NCBI RefSeq assembly: GCF_027942865.1
Contig: NC_134511.1
Coordinates: 220,392 to 284,391 of the forward strand
From: Odontesthes bonariensis
Lineage: Eukaryota > Chordata > Actinopteri > Atheriniformes > Atherinopsidae
Reading direction: 5' to 3'
Length of the DNA: 64,000 nucleotides
Shown: in pieces, positions 9,720 to 19,712 of the stretch
Layout of the letters: each line of letters starts with the position of its first letter
How positions within the stretch are numbered: position 1 is the stretch's first letter
Notes under the pieces: model-generated
What the model saw: the letters and a program-made list of their open reading frames with translations, nothing else
Database searches by the model: none
What the model was told of the DNA's origin: nothing
Translations under genes and position numbers: made by a program

Positions 9720-12700
9720 GTGAGAAAGAATTCTGTAGATTTAAGTTTTACTGATTTTAGATCAATAGTTTTGTTTCTGCTGAGCCCAAAATAGAAGCAT
9801 CGGAGCAGTGAAGTACGATATGATGAGATAAGATATGATGGACCTTTATATGTGAGGAGAAGAATCTTAAATTCTATTCTGAATCTAACACACTGGAAAA
9901 AATCAAAGTCTTAACAAGTATATTTGTCTCATTTCTAGTCAAAATATCTCATTACACTTAATATCAGACACAACTACCTAACAAGCACCATTTCAGCCAG
10001 ATATAGGGACTTGTTTAAAGACAATACATCTTAAATATCTTGTTAAATGAAAAAGTCTAGAAGCCAAGGAAATATCATCTAGAGTAACTATAGAACCAGA
10101 TAGTTTCTCCCTGAAACGCTCAGGTCCAAAGATAACGACTTCAGTTTGTCTGAATTTAGAAGCAGACAGTTCTGATTCATCCAGGTCTTTATGTCTTTAA
10201 GACATGCTTGTAGTCTGACCAACCTATTGGGTTCATCTGGTTTTATAGATAAGTACAGCTGAGTATCATCAGCATAGCAATGGAAATTTATGCCATGCTG
10301 TCTAATAATGTTACTTAATGGAAGCATGTATAAAGTGAAAAGAATCGGTCCAAGCACAAAACCCTGGGGAACTCCATGACTTACTCTGGTGTGTGAGGAA
10401 GATTCTTCGTTTACAAGAACAAACTGAAATCTATCAGATAAATATGACTTAAACCAGCCTAATGCAGTTCCTTTAATCCCAATAACATGTTCAAGTCTGT
10501 GTAATAAGATACTGTGATCGACCGTATCAAATGCAGCACTGAGATCCAACAGGACAAGCACAGACACAAGTCCGCTATCAGAGGCTAAGAGGAGATCATT
10601 GGTAACTTTCAGCAGTGCAGTTTCTGTGCTATGATGCACTCTGAATCCTGACTGAAACTCTTCAAACAGATTATTTCTGTGTAAATGATCACAAAGCTGA
10701 GCTGCAACTATTTTTTCAAGAACTTTAGACATAAAAGGGAGATTGGATATAGGTCTATAATGAGCCAACACTTCTGAGTCAAGAGTAGGTTTTTCTAAGT
10801 AAAGGTTTAATTACAGCAACCTTAAAAGTCTGAGGTACATTTCCTGTCAACAAAGACAGATTGATCAAATCCAATATGGATCAATTAATGGGAAAACCTC
10901 CTTGAACAGTCTGGTTGGGATTGGGTCTAAAACACAAGTTGATGGTTTAGAAGAGACTATTGCTGTTGTTAGTTCAGAGAGATCAACTGGGCAGAAGCCG
11001 TCTAAATATAAATCAGGTTCTAAAGATACTTCTAAAGCTGCTGTACTTGATGATACATCACTGATAATAGTGGGAAGGACTCCATCAATCTTCTCTCTGA
11101 TAGATACAATTTTATTAATAAAGAAGCTCATGAAATCATCACTGCTGAGAGTTAAAGGAATAACTGGCTCAGCAGAGCTCGGACTCTTAGTCAGACTGGC
11201 TACAGTGCTGAAAAGAAACCTGGGATTATTCTTATTCTCTTCTATCAATGATGAATAATAAGCAGTTCTAGCTTTACGAAGGGCTTTCTTATACATTGTT
11301 AAACTATCTTTCCAGACTAACTGAGACTCTTCTAAATTAGAGGAACGCCACTGTCTCTCCAGCTTTCTTGCAGTCTGCTTTAAAGCACGCAGCTGTGAAT
11401 TATACCAAGGAGCCAGCCTCTTCTGACTGATTACCTTCCTTTTCAGAGGGGCAACATTGTCCAGTGCTGTACGCATTGAAACTATAGTGCTGTCAACAAG
11501 AGAGTCAAGTGTGTGAACACTTTGAGAAAGTACAATAGTCTAATATAGAATGGACACCATCAAGACAACCAGCGATTGAAGGACGACGTGTGTCAGATTT
11601 GGCAAAACTACGGAGTCCCACATTGTTTTGGCTAAATCACACACCGATGCAACATTAATTTTAGTGACCTCCGATTGGTGTAACCGGGTGTCATTAACGC
11701 CGACGTGAATAACTATTTTACCGTATTTACGTTTATCCTTAGCCAGCAGTTTTAACCCCTTAACTCCTATTGTTGCATATATGCTACAAACCGTTTGACT
11801 CAATCAACCAGCTGAGATAGCATCTTTATTCCCCCAAAGCCGGTTAGTCCATATTCACTACGGCCGCAAAGTGACGGACTTATTTGGGTGAATAAAAAAA
11901 CATTGTTTTTTCACTGTTATATTACTGTTGTTGTTGTTATCTTATTATTGAACATTATGCCTGGTGTCGCAAATAAGCAACATACCAAAGTTTCTATTTA
12001 TTTTTTGTGCAAAAGTGAAATTAATAATCTCAGCATTATTTACCATCTACTTAAAGGCTAAAACACACACAAAACATTTTTTTTATACAGCTATATAAAT
12101 TCAGGCGTTAAGGAGTTAACTAGGATTCTATGTCGCCCGCTCTGGGCCCTGGAATGCATTTGACTATGGCCGCTGGTGTCTCTAATGCCACGTTTCTGAC
12201 TATAGAGCTGCCAGTTACCAGGGTTTTGTCCTCAGCGGGTGTGTCGCTGAGTGGGGAAAATCTATTAGAAGCGTGGACAGGTCGATGGTGAACAACGGGC
12301 TCGTGTTTAGGGCTATGCCTCCTTTGAACAATCATGAACCCAACCTGAGATCCGGCTCTGTTGGGCGGCCAATAGGATCAACTAAAGTAGAGACACACCT
12401 GAGCAGATGGAAGCAGGAGGAGGCAGTGGTTCCACATGTGAGGTGAACAGGAAGTGATGCAGTATGTAATGAGTGTGATGGTGGTCAGTTACCATGGTAA
12501 CAACAGATGGGCTGTTTATCGGCTGACGTGATCTGTGTGGCTCAGAGTCTGTCGACAGGTCTCCTGTTTCATCGTCCTGACGACCCCGTCGGCTTCCTGC
12601 AGAGCTGCCTGACCCGCACCCGGCTGAGGGGCGGTCCTGGGACCCTCACCTGGGACACCTTCATCCACCTGGGGGGGAACCAGCGGGAGCCCACACCTTC

Positions 12701-15700
12701 CCAAACCCTCCGGACCCCCGTAACTCCTCCAACAGTACCCCCAGCACCATCCCCTCTGCCCTCACCGGTTCATTCTGGACCCCAACTGCCCCCCGTTGGG
12801 TTTAAATCTTCTGTCCCCTCCCCCCTGATGCCCCCCGTTGGGTTTACATCTTCTGTCCCCTCCCCCCTGATGCCCCCCGTTGGGTTTACATCTTCTGTCC
12901 CTTCCCCCCTGATGCCCCCCGTTGGGTTTACATCTTCTGTCCCCTCCCCCCTGATGCCCCCCGTTGGGTTTAAATCTTCTGTCCCCTCCACCCTGATGCC
13001 CCCCGTTGGGTTTACATCTTCTGTCCCCTCCCCCCTGATGCCCCCCGTTGGGTTTACATCTTCTGTCCCCTCCCCCCTGATGCCCCCCGTTGGGTTTACA
13101 TCTTCTGTCCCCTCCCCCCTGATGCCCCCCGTTGGGTTTACATCTTCTGTCCCCTCCGCCCTGATGCCCCCAGTTGAACCCAGAGTCCTCCCCCCAGCTC
13201 CGCCCACACCTCCTGGATCAGCCCCCACAGAGGTGACAGCTGAACATGCAAAGATCCTCAGCAAAGATGGTGAGTGTTTGGTAGAAAAGTCCTTTCTGAA
13301 CTCCTGATTTCAGATAGTCGGGTCATAATGTGAGGTTCTGTGACCATCCTCTGGCAACAATGTTTTGCATGGAGGGCTAAATCTTTTCTAAAGGGTCCGT
13401 AGAGGTCAAATCAATCATCAAAACATTGTTGCCAGAGAATGGTAACAGAACCTCACATTTAGAACCTCTTCATTAGTAACAGACAAAGTGTGAATGAACA
13501 GAAAGATAAGTAGCTGAGATCACATGCTGAAGCCGACCAATCAGAGGGCACCGCTCTGAATTCAAAGTTACTTCCTGTTACCCCCCACAGCTCCGCCTCC
13601 TGCTCTCGGCTCTCAGCTCTCCATCGATTCCGACTCCGACATGGCGGAGAATTCTGGCCTCCGACAGGAGCTCAGCGTCCTCCCGCTCCTGAGGCCACGC
13701 CCCCTGGTCATCTTCATCCTCGGTGAGAGAATCTGAAAAAAAGAAGGTCAAACCGGTCTAACTCAGACTTTTAGGCAGGTGGTTGGAGATGTTTTCAGGA
13801 GAAAAACTGAGGAAAAACTGAGGATGTTTTTAAGCTCATGTTCACCAACAACAGCCTGAAACTGTCCAGGTAACAAGGTGTCACGGCCATGGACTTATGT
13901 TTTTACTTTCATGTTTTAGGTCACGGTTTTGAGTTTCAGTCCATGTTTAGTTTTTAGGTTAGCCATGTTTTAGTTTCCCTGCGCTCTGTTCATTAGGTTC
14001 ACTCACTGCACCTGTGCCATTCCCCTCCAGCTGCACCCAGTCCCCAATCACTCCCTATTTAGTTTCCTGCCTCCCCTCTCAGTTTGTTGGTTCTTTGCTT
14101 GTCTTCCCTGCCAGCCATGTTTGTCACCTGCCCGTCATGCCATGCCTGTTCTGACCTAAAGTTAAGTATTTATTTAAAGGGGAACTGCGGTATTTTCAAC
14201 ATTAAGCCTCTTTTCTGAGTCGTCTGCAATGTTTTAGAACCCCCCTCACCGCTTTTTTTGATGTTTACTGCTGTCTCCGGTATTTGCCTAATTTCGATTC
14301 ATCTCACGCGGACCTTTTCCCCCAGGTGACGCGGAGCTTTTCCCCCAGGTGACGCGGAGCTTTTCCCCCTGGTGACGCGGAGCTTTTCCCCCTGGTGACG
14401 CGGAGCTTTTCCCCCAGGTGACGCGGAGCTTTTCCCCCAGGTGACGCGCAGCTTTTCCCCCAGGTGACGCGGAGCTTTTCCCCCAGGTGACGCGGAGCTT
14501 TTCCCCCTGGTGACGCGGAGCTTTTCCCCCTGGTGACACGGAGCTTTTCCCCCTGGTAACATCGTGCTTTTTCTCCAGGTGGGCCAGGGAGCGGTAAAGG
14601 ACGTCAGACGGCGAGACTCAGTCACCTGTTCGGGCTACGAAGCGTCTCATTGGACGAGCTGCTCAGGAGGCGGATCCTCAGCTCCAGCTGCAGGAAGTGG
14701 GAGATTATTTCACAAATGATGAGTCACAGAGAGCCGGGCCCACAGGTAAGAACCAGAACCGGACCCAGAAACAGACTCTCACCCAGAAACAGAACCTGAC
14801 CCAGAACTGGACTCTGACCCAGAACCAGAACCGGACTCTGAACCAGAACCGGACCCTTTCGTATGTAAACAGCTATAAACATATATAAAACTCTGTTTTT
14901 AGGAGGATGTTGTTCCTGAGCTGAGGCAGCAGCTGATTGGTCAGCCGGGGGTCGTAGGGTTCATTGTGGACGGCTTCCCCCGAGACGTCCATCAGGCCCT
15001 GAGCTTCCAGGAGCAGGTACCGACCAATCAGGGAGCAGTGTGAAGCTAAGTACCGACCAATCAGGGAGCAGTGTGAAGCTAAGTATCGACCAATCAGGGA
15101 GCAGTGTGAAGCTAAGTACCGACCAATCAGGGAGGAGTGTGAAGCTAAGTACCGACCAATCAGGGAGGAGTGTGAAGCTAAGTACCGACCAATCAGGGAG
15201 CAGTGTGAAGCTAAGTACCGACCAATCAGGGAGGAGTGTGAAGCTAAGTACCGACCAATCAGGGAGCAGTGTGAAGCTAAGAAGGATGCTTAAATAAATA
15301 AATGAACAGCTTGTACCTGAGTGACAGATGGGACTGTTCCCCGCTCTCTGCCCTCTGTGAACAGGTGGGCTCACCTGACCTGGTGGTCATGCTGCTCTGC
15401 TCCAATCAGACGCTGCGCTGGCGCCTGCAGCGCCGAGCCACTGGACTCGGTCTCCTAGGAGACAGTAGCCACGCCCTCCAGAGACACCTGGACAGGTTTC
15501 AGAGGAACATCATCTCCATCAGCAGATACTACAAGCAGCTACACCTGCTCACACAGGTACAGATGCACCTGCTGACTCAGGTACAGATACACCTGCTGAC
15601 TCAGGTACAGCTACACCTGCTGACACGGGTACAGATACACCTGCTGACACGGGTACAGATACACCTGCTGACACGGGTACAGATACACCTGCTGACACGG

Positions 15701-18700
15701 GTACAGCTACACCTGCTGACTCAGGTACAGCTACACCTGCTGACTCAGGTACAGCTACACCTGCTGACTCGGGTACAGCTACACCTGCTGACTCACCTGC
15801 TGACTCAGGCACAGCTACACCTGCTGACTCGGGTACAGATACACCTGCTGACTCACCTGCTGACTCGGGTACAGCTACACCTGCTGACTCAGGTACAGCT
15901 ACACCTGCTGACTCGGGTACAGCTACACCTGCTGACTCAGGTACAGCTACACCTGCTGACTCACCTGCTGACTCACCTGCTGACTCACCTGCTGACTCGG
16001 GTACAGATACACCTGCTGACACGGGTACAGATACACCTGCTGACACGGGTACAGCTACACCTGCTGACTCAGGTACAGCTACACCTGCTGACTCGGGTAC
16101 AGCTACACCTGCTGACTCGGGTACAGCTACACCTGCTGACTCAGGTACAGCTACACCTGCTGACTCACCTGCTGACTCAGGTACAGCTACACCTGCTGAC
16201 TCAGGTACAGCTACACCTGCTGACTCACCTGCTGACTCAGGCACAGCTACACCTGCTGACTCGGGTACAGATACACCTGCTGACTCACCTGCTGACTCGG
16301 GTACAGATACACCTGCTGACTCGGGTACAGCTACACCTGCTGACTCGGGTACAGCTACACCTGCTGACTCACCTGCTGACTCGGGTACAGATACACCTGC
16401 TGACTCGGGTACAGATACACCTGCTGACTCACCTGCTGACTCGGGTACAGATACACCTGCTGACTCGGGTACAGCTACACCTGCTGACTCGGGTACAGCT
16501 ACACCTGCTGACTCGGGTACAGCTACACCTGCTAACTCGGGTACAGATACACCTGCTGATTCACCTGCTGACTCGGGTACAGCTACACCTGCTGACTCGG
16601 GTACAGATACACCTGCTGACTCGGGTACAGATACACCTTCTGACTCACCTGCTGACTCGGGTACGGCTACACCTGCTGACTCGGGTACAGCTACACCTGC
16701 TGACTCGGGTACAGCTACACCTGCTGACTCACCTGCTGACTCACCTGCTGACTCGGGTACAGATACACCTGCTGACACGGGTACAGATACACCTGCTGAC
16801 ACGGGTACAGCTACACCTGCTGACTCGGGTACAGCTACACCTGCTGACTCGGGTACAGCTACACCTGCTGACTCAGGTACAGCTACACCTGCTGACTCAC
16901 CTGCTGACTCAGGTACAGCTACACCTGCTGACTCAGGTACAGCTACACCTGCTGACTCACCTGCTGACTCAGGCACAGCTACACCTGCTGACTCGGGTAC
17001 AGATACACCTGCTGACTCGGGTACAGCTACACCTGCTGACTCGGGTACAGCTACACCTGCTGACTCACCTGCTGACTCGGGTACAGATACACCTGCTGAC
17101 TCGGGTACAGATACACCTGCTGACTCACCTGCTGACTCGGGTACAGATACACCTGCTGACTCGGGTACAGCTACACCTGCTGACTCGGGTACAGCTACAC
17201 CTGCTGACTCGGGTACAGCTACACCTGCTAACTCGGGTACAGATACACCTGCTGATTCACCTGCTGACTCGGGTACAGCTACACCTGCTGACTCGGGTAC
17301 AGATACACCTGCTGACTCGGGTACAGATACACCTGCTGACTCGGGTACAGATACACCTTCTGACTCACCTGCTGACTCGGGTACGGCTACACCTGCTGAC
17401 TCGGGTACAGCTACACCTGCTGACTCGGGTACAGCTACACCTGCTGACTCGGGTACAGCTACACCTGCTGACTCACCTGCTGACTCAGGTACAGCTACAC
17501 CTGCTGACTCGGGTACAGATACACCTGCTGACTCGGGTACAGATACACCTGCTGACTCGGGTACAGATACACCTTCTGACTCACCTGCTGACTCGGGTAC
17601 AGCTACACCTGCTGACTCAGGTACAGCTACACCTGCTGACTCAGGTACAGCTACACCTGCTGACTCACTTGCTGACTCGGGTACAGCTACACCTGCTGAC
17701 TCGGGTACAGCTACACCTGCTGACTCACCTGCTAACTCAGGTACGGCACCTGCTGACTCACCTGCTGACTCACCTGCTGACTCAGGTACAGATACACCTG
17801 CTGACTCGGGTACAGATACACCTGCTGACTCGGGTACAGATACACCTGCTTTTGTTGTGGAACGACACATGAACAGAGTCTGGATGGTCTTCAGCGTGGT
17901 GTAGGCGCTGCTAGACGACAATTCTTTGACGACCGGAGTGACCGAGTCGTGGCGTAAGCCTTTGTGAGAGCGTTCAGGTAGATGGGAGCTGTTCCATTAA
18001 GGACTCTGTAGGCTAACATCAGGGAGTTGAATCTGATGCGGGTATCGTTAGCATAACTTTGGTATGAGAAGCCATGTGATGGGATGATCTGGCCTAGTGA
18101 GGTGGTGGATATGGCAAAGAGAAGAGGTCCCAGTACTGAGCCTTGTGGGACCCCTGTGGCAAGGTGTTGCTGCAGAAGTGAGACCAAGCCAGGACACTTG
18201 AAATATTCCCTGGGAAGCTGAGTAATGTGATCCCCTGGAGGTGGAAGGTACCCTCTGGTCCCCTTTCCTAAATATGGGAACAGTCCACAGCTGTTGTCCC
18301 AGACCTCCATGAGACATTAAAGAAGTGCCTCAGCCAGCACAGCTCCACCACATACCGAGCCTTCAGCATCTCAGGGTAAATCTCCTCCACCCCTGGCGCC
18401 TTTTCCCCGGAAAGCTTTTTAACTAACTCAGCCACCTCTGCCAAGTTGATGGGCAAAACTTCAACAAAGTCTTCAAACTCTACCTCGGATTAGTGAGATC
18501 CTTGAAATGCACTGGAAAAAATGCCCCTCCAAAAATAACGAATAAAAGACGTTTTTGCTTGAAATAAGCAAAAAAATCTGCCAATGGAACTAGTGAAAAT
18601 TGGCTTGTCAAGATTTTTCTTGAAATAAAATGTGATATTTAGGACTTTTGAGATAAAAGTGATCTTGAAATTAGCTTAAAAACCTCTTCAAATGAAAAAA

Positions 18701-19680
18701 AAGCTTGTTTCATATGATAAGCGCCGGAAATCAGCAGGTGAGTCTACTACTCAAAGAGTAGTAGGAGAAGTAGGCGGTTTCGAACACAGCCATGGTCTAA
18801 TCAGATTTTGTGACCCCAACTTCCTCCGGTAGTTGAGAAAAGTACGGCAGACATACCCAGTTCAGCCTCACTACCTGTTTGGGCTCACCAGGTCTGTCCG
18901 GCAGTTCCACCCGAATGTCCAAGACATACGGCTCCAGGTTTGATGACACAAATACAAAATCATCGACCTAGGGTTAACCCAACCCAACCCTAACCCGAGC
19001 CCAAGCCCCAAGGCTCGGCCTCCAGGCCCTCATAGCCTGGATGTAAAGGATCGGATCTTCCCTCTGGAGCTTTTTTTGGTTATATTTATCTGTTTTCTTG
19101 TTTATTTGTAAAGTTTTCTTGTTTACTTCAGTGTTTGTTTGTGAGTCCTCTTGTTTACTTCAGTGTTTGTTTGTGAGTCCTCTTGTTTACTTCGGTGTTT
19201 GTTTGTGAGTCCTCTTGCATTGATTTGTTTGTGAGTCCTCTTGCATTGATTTGTTTGTGAGTCCTCTTGTTTACTTCGGTGTTTGTTTGTGAGTCCTCTT
19301 GTTTACTTTGGTGTTTGTTTGTGAGTCCTCTTGTTTACTTCGGTGTTTGTTTGTGAGTCCTCTTGCATTGATTTGTTTGTGAGTCCTGTTGTTGGTGCAT
19401 TGATTTGTTTGTCTGCGTTTGCTGGCAGGTGGACGGTAACCCGGACGAGGACGCCGTATTTGCTGACCTGAGCTCAGTCATCAGACAGAAGCTGTTTCTG
19501 AGGGATCGCTCAGGTACTGATTGATTATGGATTGTTGTTTTTTCTCACCTGTTTTACCTGTTACCTGGTTTGCTGTGTGACTGTGATCGGTTGTTTCCTG
19601 TCCATCCAGGCGCTGCCGGTCTCCCAGAATGCAACAGGGCTAAGCTCGCCTTCGTTAAGGTCACTTCTCTGGATCTTTGA
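9660..19680 (+). CDS. ak5l: Adenylate kinase isoenzyme 5-like, single AK domain
   Basis: Coding exons 9660-9719, 12546-13269, 13591-13722, 14579-14745, 14903-15016, 15365-15556, 19429-19513 and 19610-19680 total 1545 nt, 514 aa plus stop, all in phase. Adenylate kinases catalyse ATP + AMP = 2 ADP; AK5 is a largely cytosolic neuronal form. The N-terminus ([14 protein letters not shown], then [11 protein letters not shown] and TWDTF) matches the AK5 N-terminal segment. [11 protein letters not shown] and RPRPLVIFI precede the Walker A loop [16 protein letters not shown] (NMP-binding region) and [17 protein letters not shown] (AMP site/Walker B) follow, and the last AK exon is [18 protein letters not shown]5 of mammals has two AK domains. 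Here a short final exon ends in a stop and no second P-loop is visible before the convergent rgs3. A nine-copy 14-aa repeat lies in exon 2. The symbol is my best guess among AK5 paralogues. Confidence 0.88.
9895..10087. mobile_element. MITE-like AT-rich fragment
   Basis: It starts CACTGGAAAAAATCAAAGTC and contains TTTGTCTCATTTCTAGTCAA-type words seen in fish MITEs. The left end resembles that at 18510. The other boundary is lost in the LINE. Confidence 0.4.
10088..12360 (-). mobile_element. L2-clade LINE fragment in ak5-like intron 1
   Basis: Order on the minus strand: ORF1 with an SGNH-esterase-like pattern ([11 protein letters not shown] at 12240-12180; [10 protein letters not shown] near 11700), a linker ORF (11476-10865), then reverse transcriptase (10771-10088: [53 protein letters not shown]). 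The catalytic YADD box is intact, but frames are broken and the 3' end is missing. ORF1 is interrupted by a TTAA-flanked MITE at 11756-12115. It lies antisense within the ak5-like gene. Confidence 0.92.
11756..12115. mobile_element. piggyBac-type MITE nested in LINE ORF1
   Basis: TTAA at 11752-11755 and again at 12116-12119. The inverted ends are CCCCTTAACTCCTAT and CTCCTTAACGCCTG (read inward). Removing the 360 bp plus one TTAA rejoins LINE ORF1 codons for GDIES and [13 protein letters not shown]. No transposase is encoded. Confidence 0.88.
12546..13269 (+). CDS. ak5l: ak5-like exon 2, with coding minisatellite
   Basis: The acceptor is GTGTGGCTCAG and the donor GATG|GTGAGT; phase 0 to 1. 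The first about 45 codons match AK5 ([25 protein letters not shown]). The rest is Pro/Ser-rich and unlike mammalian AK5, dominated by the [14 protein letters not shown] repeat. Confidence 0.85.
12788..13165 (+). repeat. Coding minisatellite, 42-bp unit (14 aa)
   Basis: Nine in-frame copies plus a partial of [14 protein letters not shown], with Thr/Lys and Pro/Thr/Ala variants, all within ak5-like exon 2. A unit length of 42 bp keeps the frame. Confidence 0.95.
13327..13459. mobile_element. Hairpin MITE of about 130 bp in ak5-like intron 2
   Basis: The left arm AATGTGAGGTTCTG...CTCTGGCAACAATGTTTT is mirrored by AAAACATTGTTGCCAGAGAA...CAGAACCTCACATT on the right, about 40 bp of near-perfect inverted repeat around a spacer of about 50 bp. 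Confidence 0.8.
13591..13722 (+). CDS. ak5l: ak5-like exon 3
   Basis: Acceptor TTACCCCCCACAG, donor CTCG|GTGAGA. It encodes [16 protein letters not shown]...[10 protein letters not shown], the conserved segment just before the AK5 P-loop. Confidence 0.9.
13878..14180 (+). mobile_element. Dispersed repeat family (GTCACGCCCATGG... type), copy 1
   Basis: TGTCACGGCCATGGACT, CATGTTTTAGTTTCCCT, CACTGCACCTGT and CAGCTGCACCCAGTC occur in the same order at 32236-32635, with a partial copy at 31500-31690. It is a nonautonomous element; class not determined. Confidence 0.7.
14180..14305. mobile_element. Possible MITE end
   Basis: GGGGAACTGCGGTATTTTCAAC followed by AT-rich sequence resembles termini of fish MITEs. 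No second terminus was found because the adjacent array may have replaced it. Confidence 0.3.
14310..14578. repeat. Minisatellite of 21-23 bp copying an acceptor, ak5-like intron 3
   Basis: The unit is GAGCTTTTCCCCCAGGTGACGCG, varying at CCAG/CTGG. The final degenerate copy is the real exon 4 acceptor (GCTTTTTCTCCAG|GTGGG). About a dozen copies. Confidence 0.93.
14579..14745 (+). CDS. ak5l: ak5-like exon 4 (P-loop, NMP-binding)
   Basis: Acceptor GCTTTTTCTCCAG, donor CACAG|GTAAGA. It encodes G-GPGSGKG (Walker A, catalytic Lys present), [17 protein letters not shown] and [13 protein letters not shown]. Confidence 0.93.
14746..14872. repeat. Short degenerate array beginning at ak5-like exon 4 donor
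   Basis: From the GTAAGAACCAGAACCGGACC donor onward, the CCAGAAACAGA/CCAGAACCGGA words repeat until about 14860. It occupies most of the 157-bp intron 4. Confidence 0.75.
14903..15016 (+). CDS. ak5l: ak5-like exon 5
   Basis: Acceptor CTCTGTTTTTAG, donor GAGCAG|GTACCG. Its 38 codons encode [15 protein letters not shown] then [17 protein letters not shown], the AMP-binding and Walker B segment. Confidence 0.93.
15011..15286. repeat. Minisatellite of 33-36 bp beginning at ak5-like exon 5 donor
   Basis: The unit is GTACCGACCAATCAGGGAGC followed by AGTGTGAAGCTAA, about eight copies, starting at the exact intron 5 donor. It fills most of the 348-bp intron. Confidence 0.93.
15365..15556 (+). CDS. 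ak5l: ak5-like exon 6
   Basis: Acceptor CCCTCTGTGAACAG, donor ACACAG|GTACAG; 64 codons. [19 protein letters not shown] and [12 protein letters not shown] match the AK core and lid region. The last 16 nt of the exon plus the donor are the founding sequence of the array that fills intron 6. Confidence 0.9.
15541..17850. repeat. Large 24/12-bp minisatellite in ak5-like intron 6, founded on the exon 6 donor
   Basis: The 24-bp unit is CACCTGCTGACTCAGGTACA plus GCTA or GATA, mixed with a 12-bp short form (GACTCACCTGCT). Exon 6 itself ends CACCTGCTCACACAG|GTACAG. Since both units are multiples of 3, both strands stay open across about 2.3 kb. Long higher-order duplications are visible (the blocks around 16010-16680 and 16750-17400 are similar). 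Confidence 0.96.
17880..18310 (-). pseudogene. L2-type LINE reverse transcriptase fragment
   Basis: The minus-strand frame contains [13 protein letters not shown] and YANDT (degenerate YADD), then [16 protein letters not shown], a pattern from the C-terminus of L2-type ORF2. The segment between is deleted. It lies in ak5-like intron 6. Confidence 0.8.
18311..18480 (-). pseudogene. Second LINE reverse transcriptase fragment
   Basis: [20 protein letters not shown] and [20 protein letters not shown] match the N-terminal RT region of a different fish LINE lineage. It joins directly to the L2 fragment, suggesting nested or template-switched insertion. Confidence 0.7.
18508..18740. mobile_element. 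AT-rich MITE-like segment
   Basis: It begins CACTGGAAAAAATGCCCCTC, followed by TTGAAATAAGCAAAAAAATC-type sequence. The termini resemble those at 9895. No target duplication found. Confidence 0.45.
18755..18791. mobile_element. Solo terminus of the TACTGCATAC element family
   Basis: AGTAGGAGAAGTAGGCGGTTTCGAACACAGCC is identical in type to the right end of the element at 5512-6665. The rest of the element is absent. Confidence 0.75.
19105..19405. repeat. Minisatellite next to ak5-like exon 7 acceptor
   Basis: The unit is about 31-33 bp, GTTTGTGAGTCCTCTTGTTT plus ACTTCGGT, with a shorter variant (GCATTGATTT). It ends about 20 bp before the TGCTGGCAG acceptor. Confidence 0.93.
19429..19513 (+). 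CDS. ak5l: ak5-like exon 7
   Basis: Acceptor GTTTGCTGGCAG, donor [31 protein letters not shown] closes the first AK domain, matching the family D-x-D-E-D-x-VF-x-D pattern. Confidence 0.9.
19610..19680 (+). CDS. ak5l: ak5-like terminal exon 8
   Basis: Acceptor TTTCCTGTCCATCCAG. In phase it reads [23 protein letters not shown] and then TGA. Only the first few residues (AAG) resemble AK5, where a linker and a second AK domain would follow. No good donor was seen before the stop. Confidence 0.65.
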
Positions 19681-19712
19681 TGTGAAACATCTGATGGGCC
19701 TGAATCCTGCTG

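Noticed and set aside
15302..17921. Very long open frames on both strands (856 and 790 codons)
   Set aside because: They are readings of the 24/12-bp minisatellite. Only the first part on the plus strand (15365-15556) is a true ak5-like exon.
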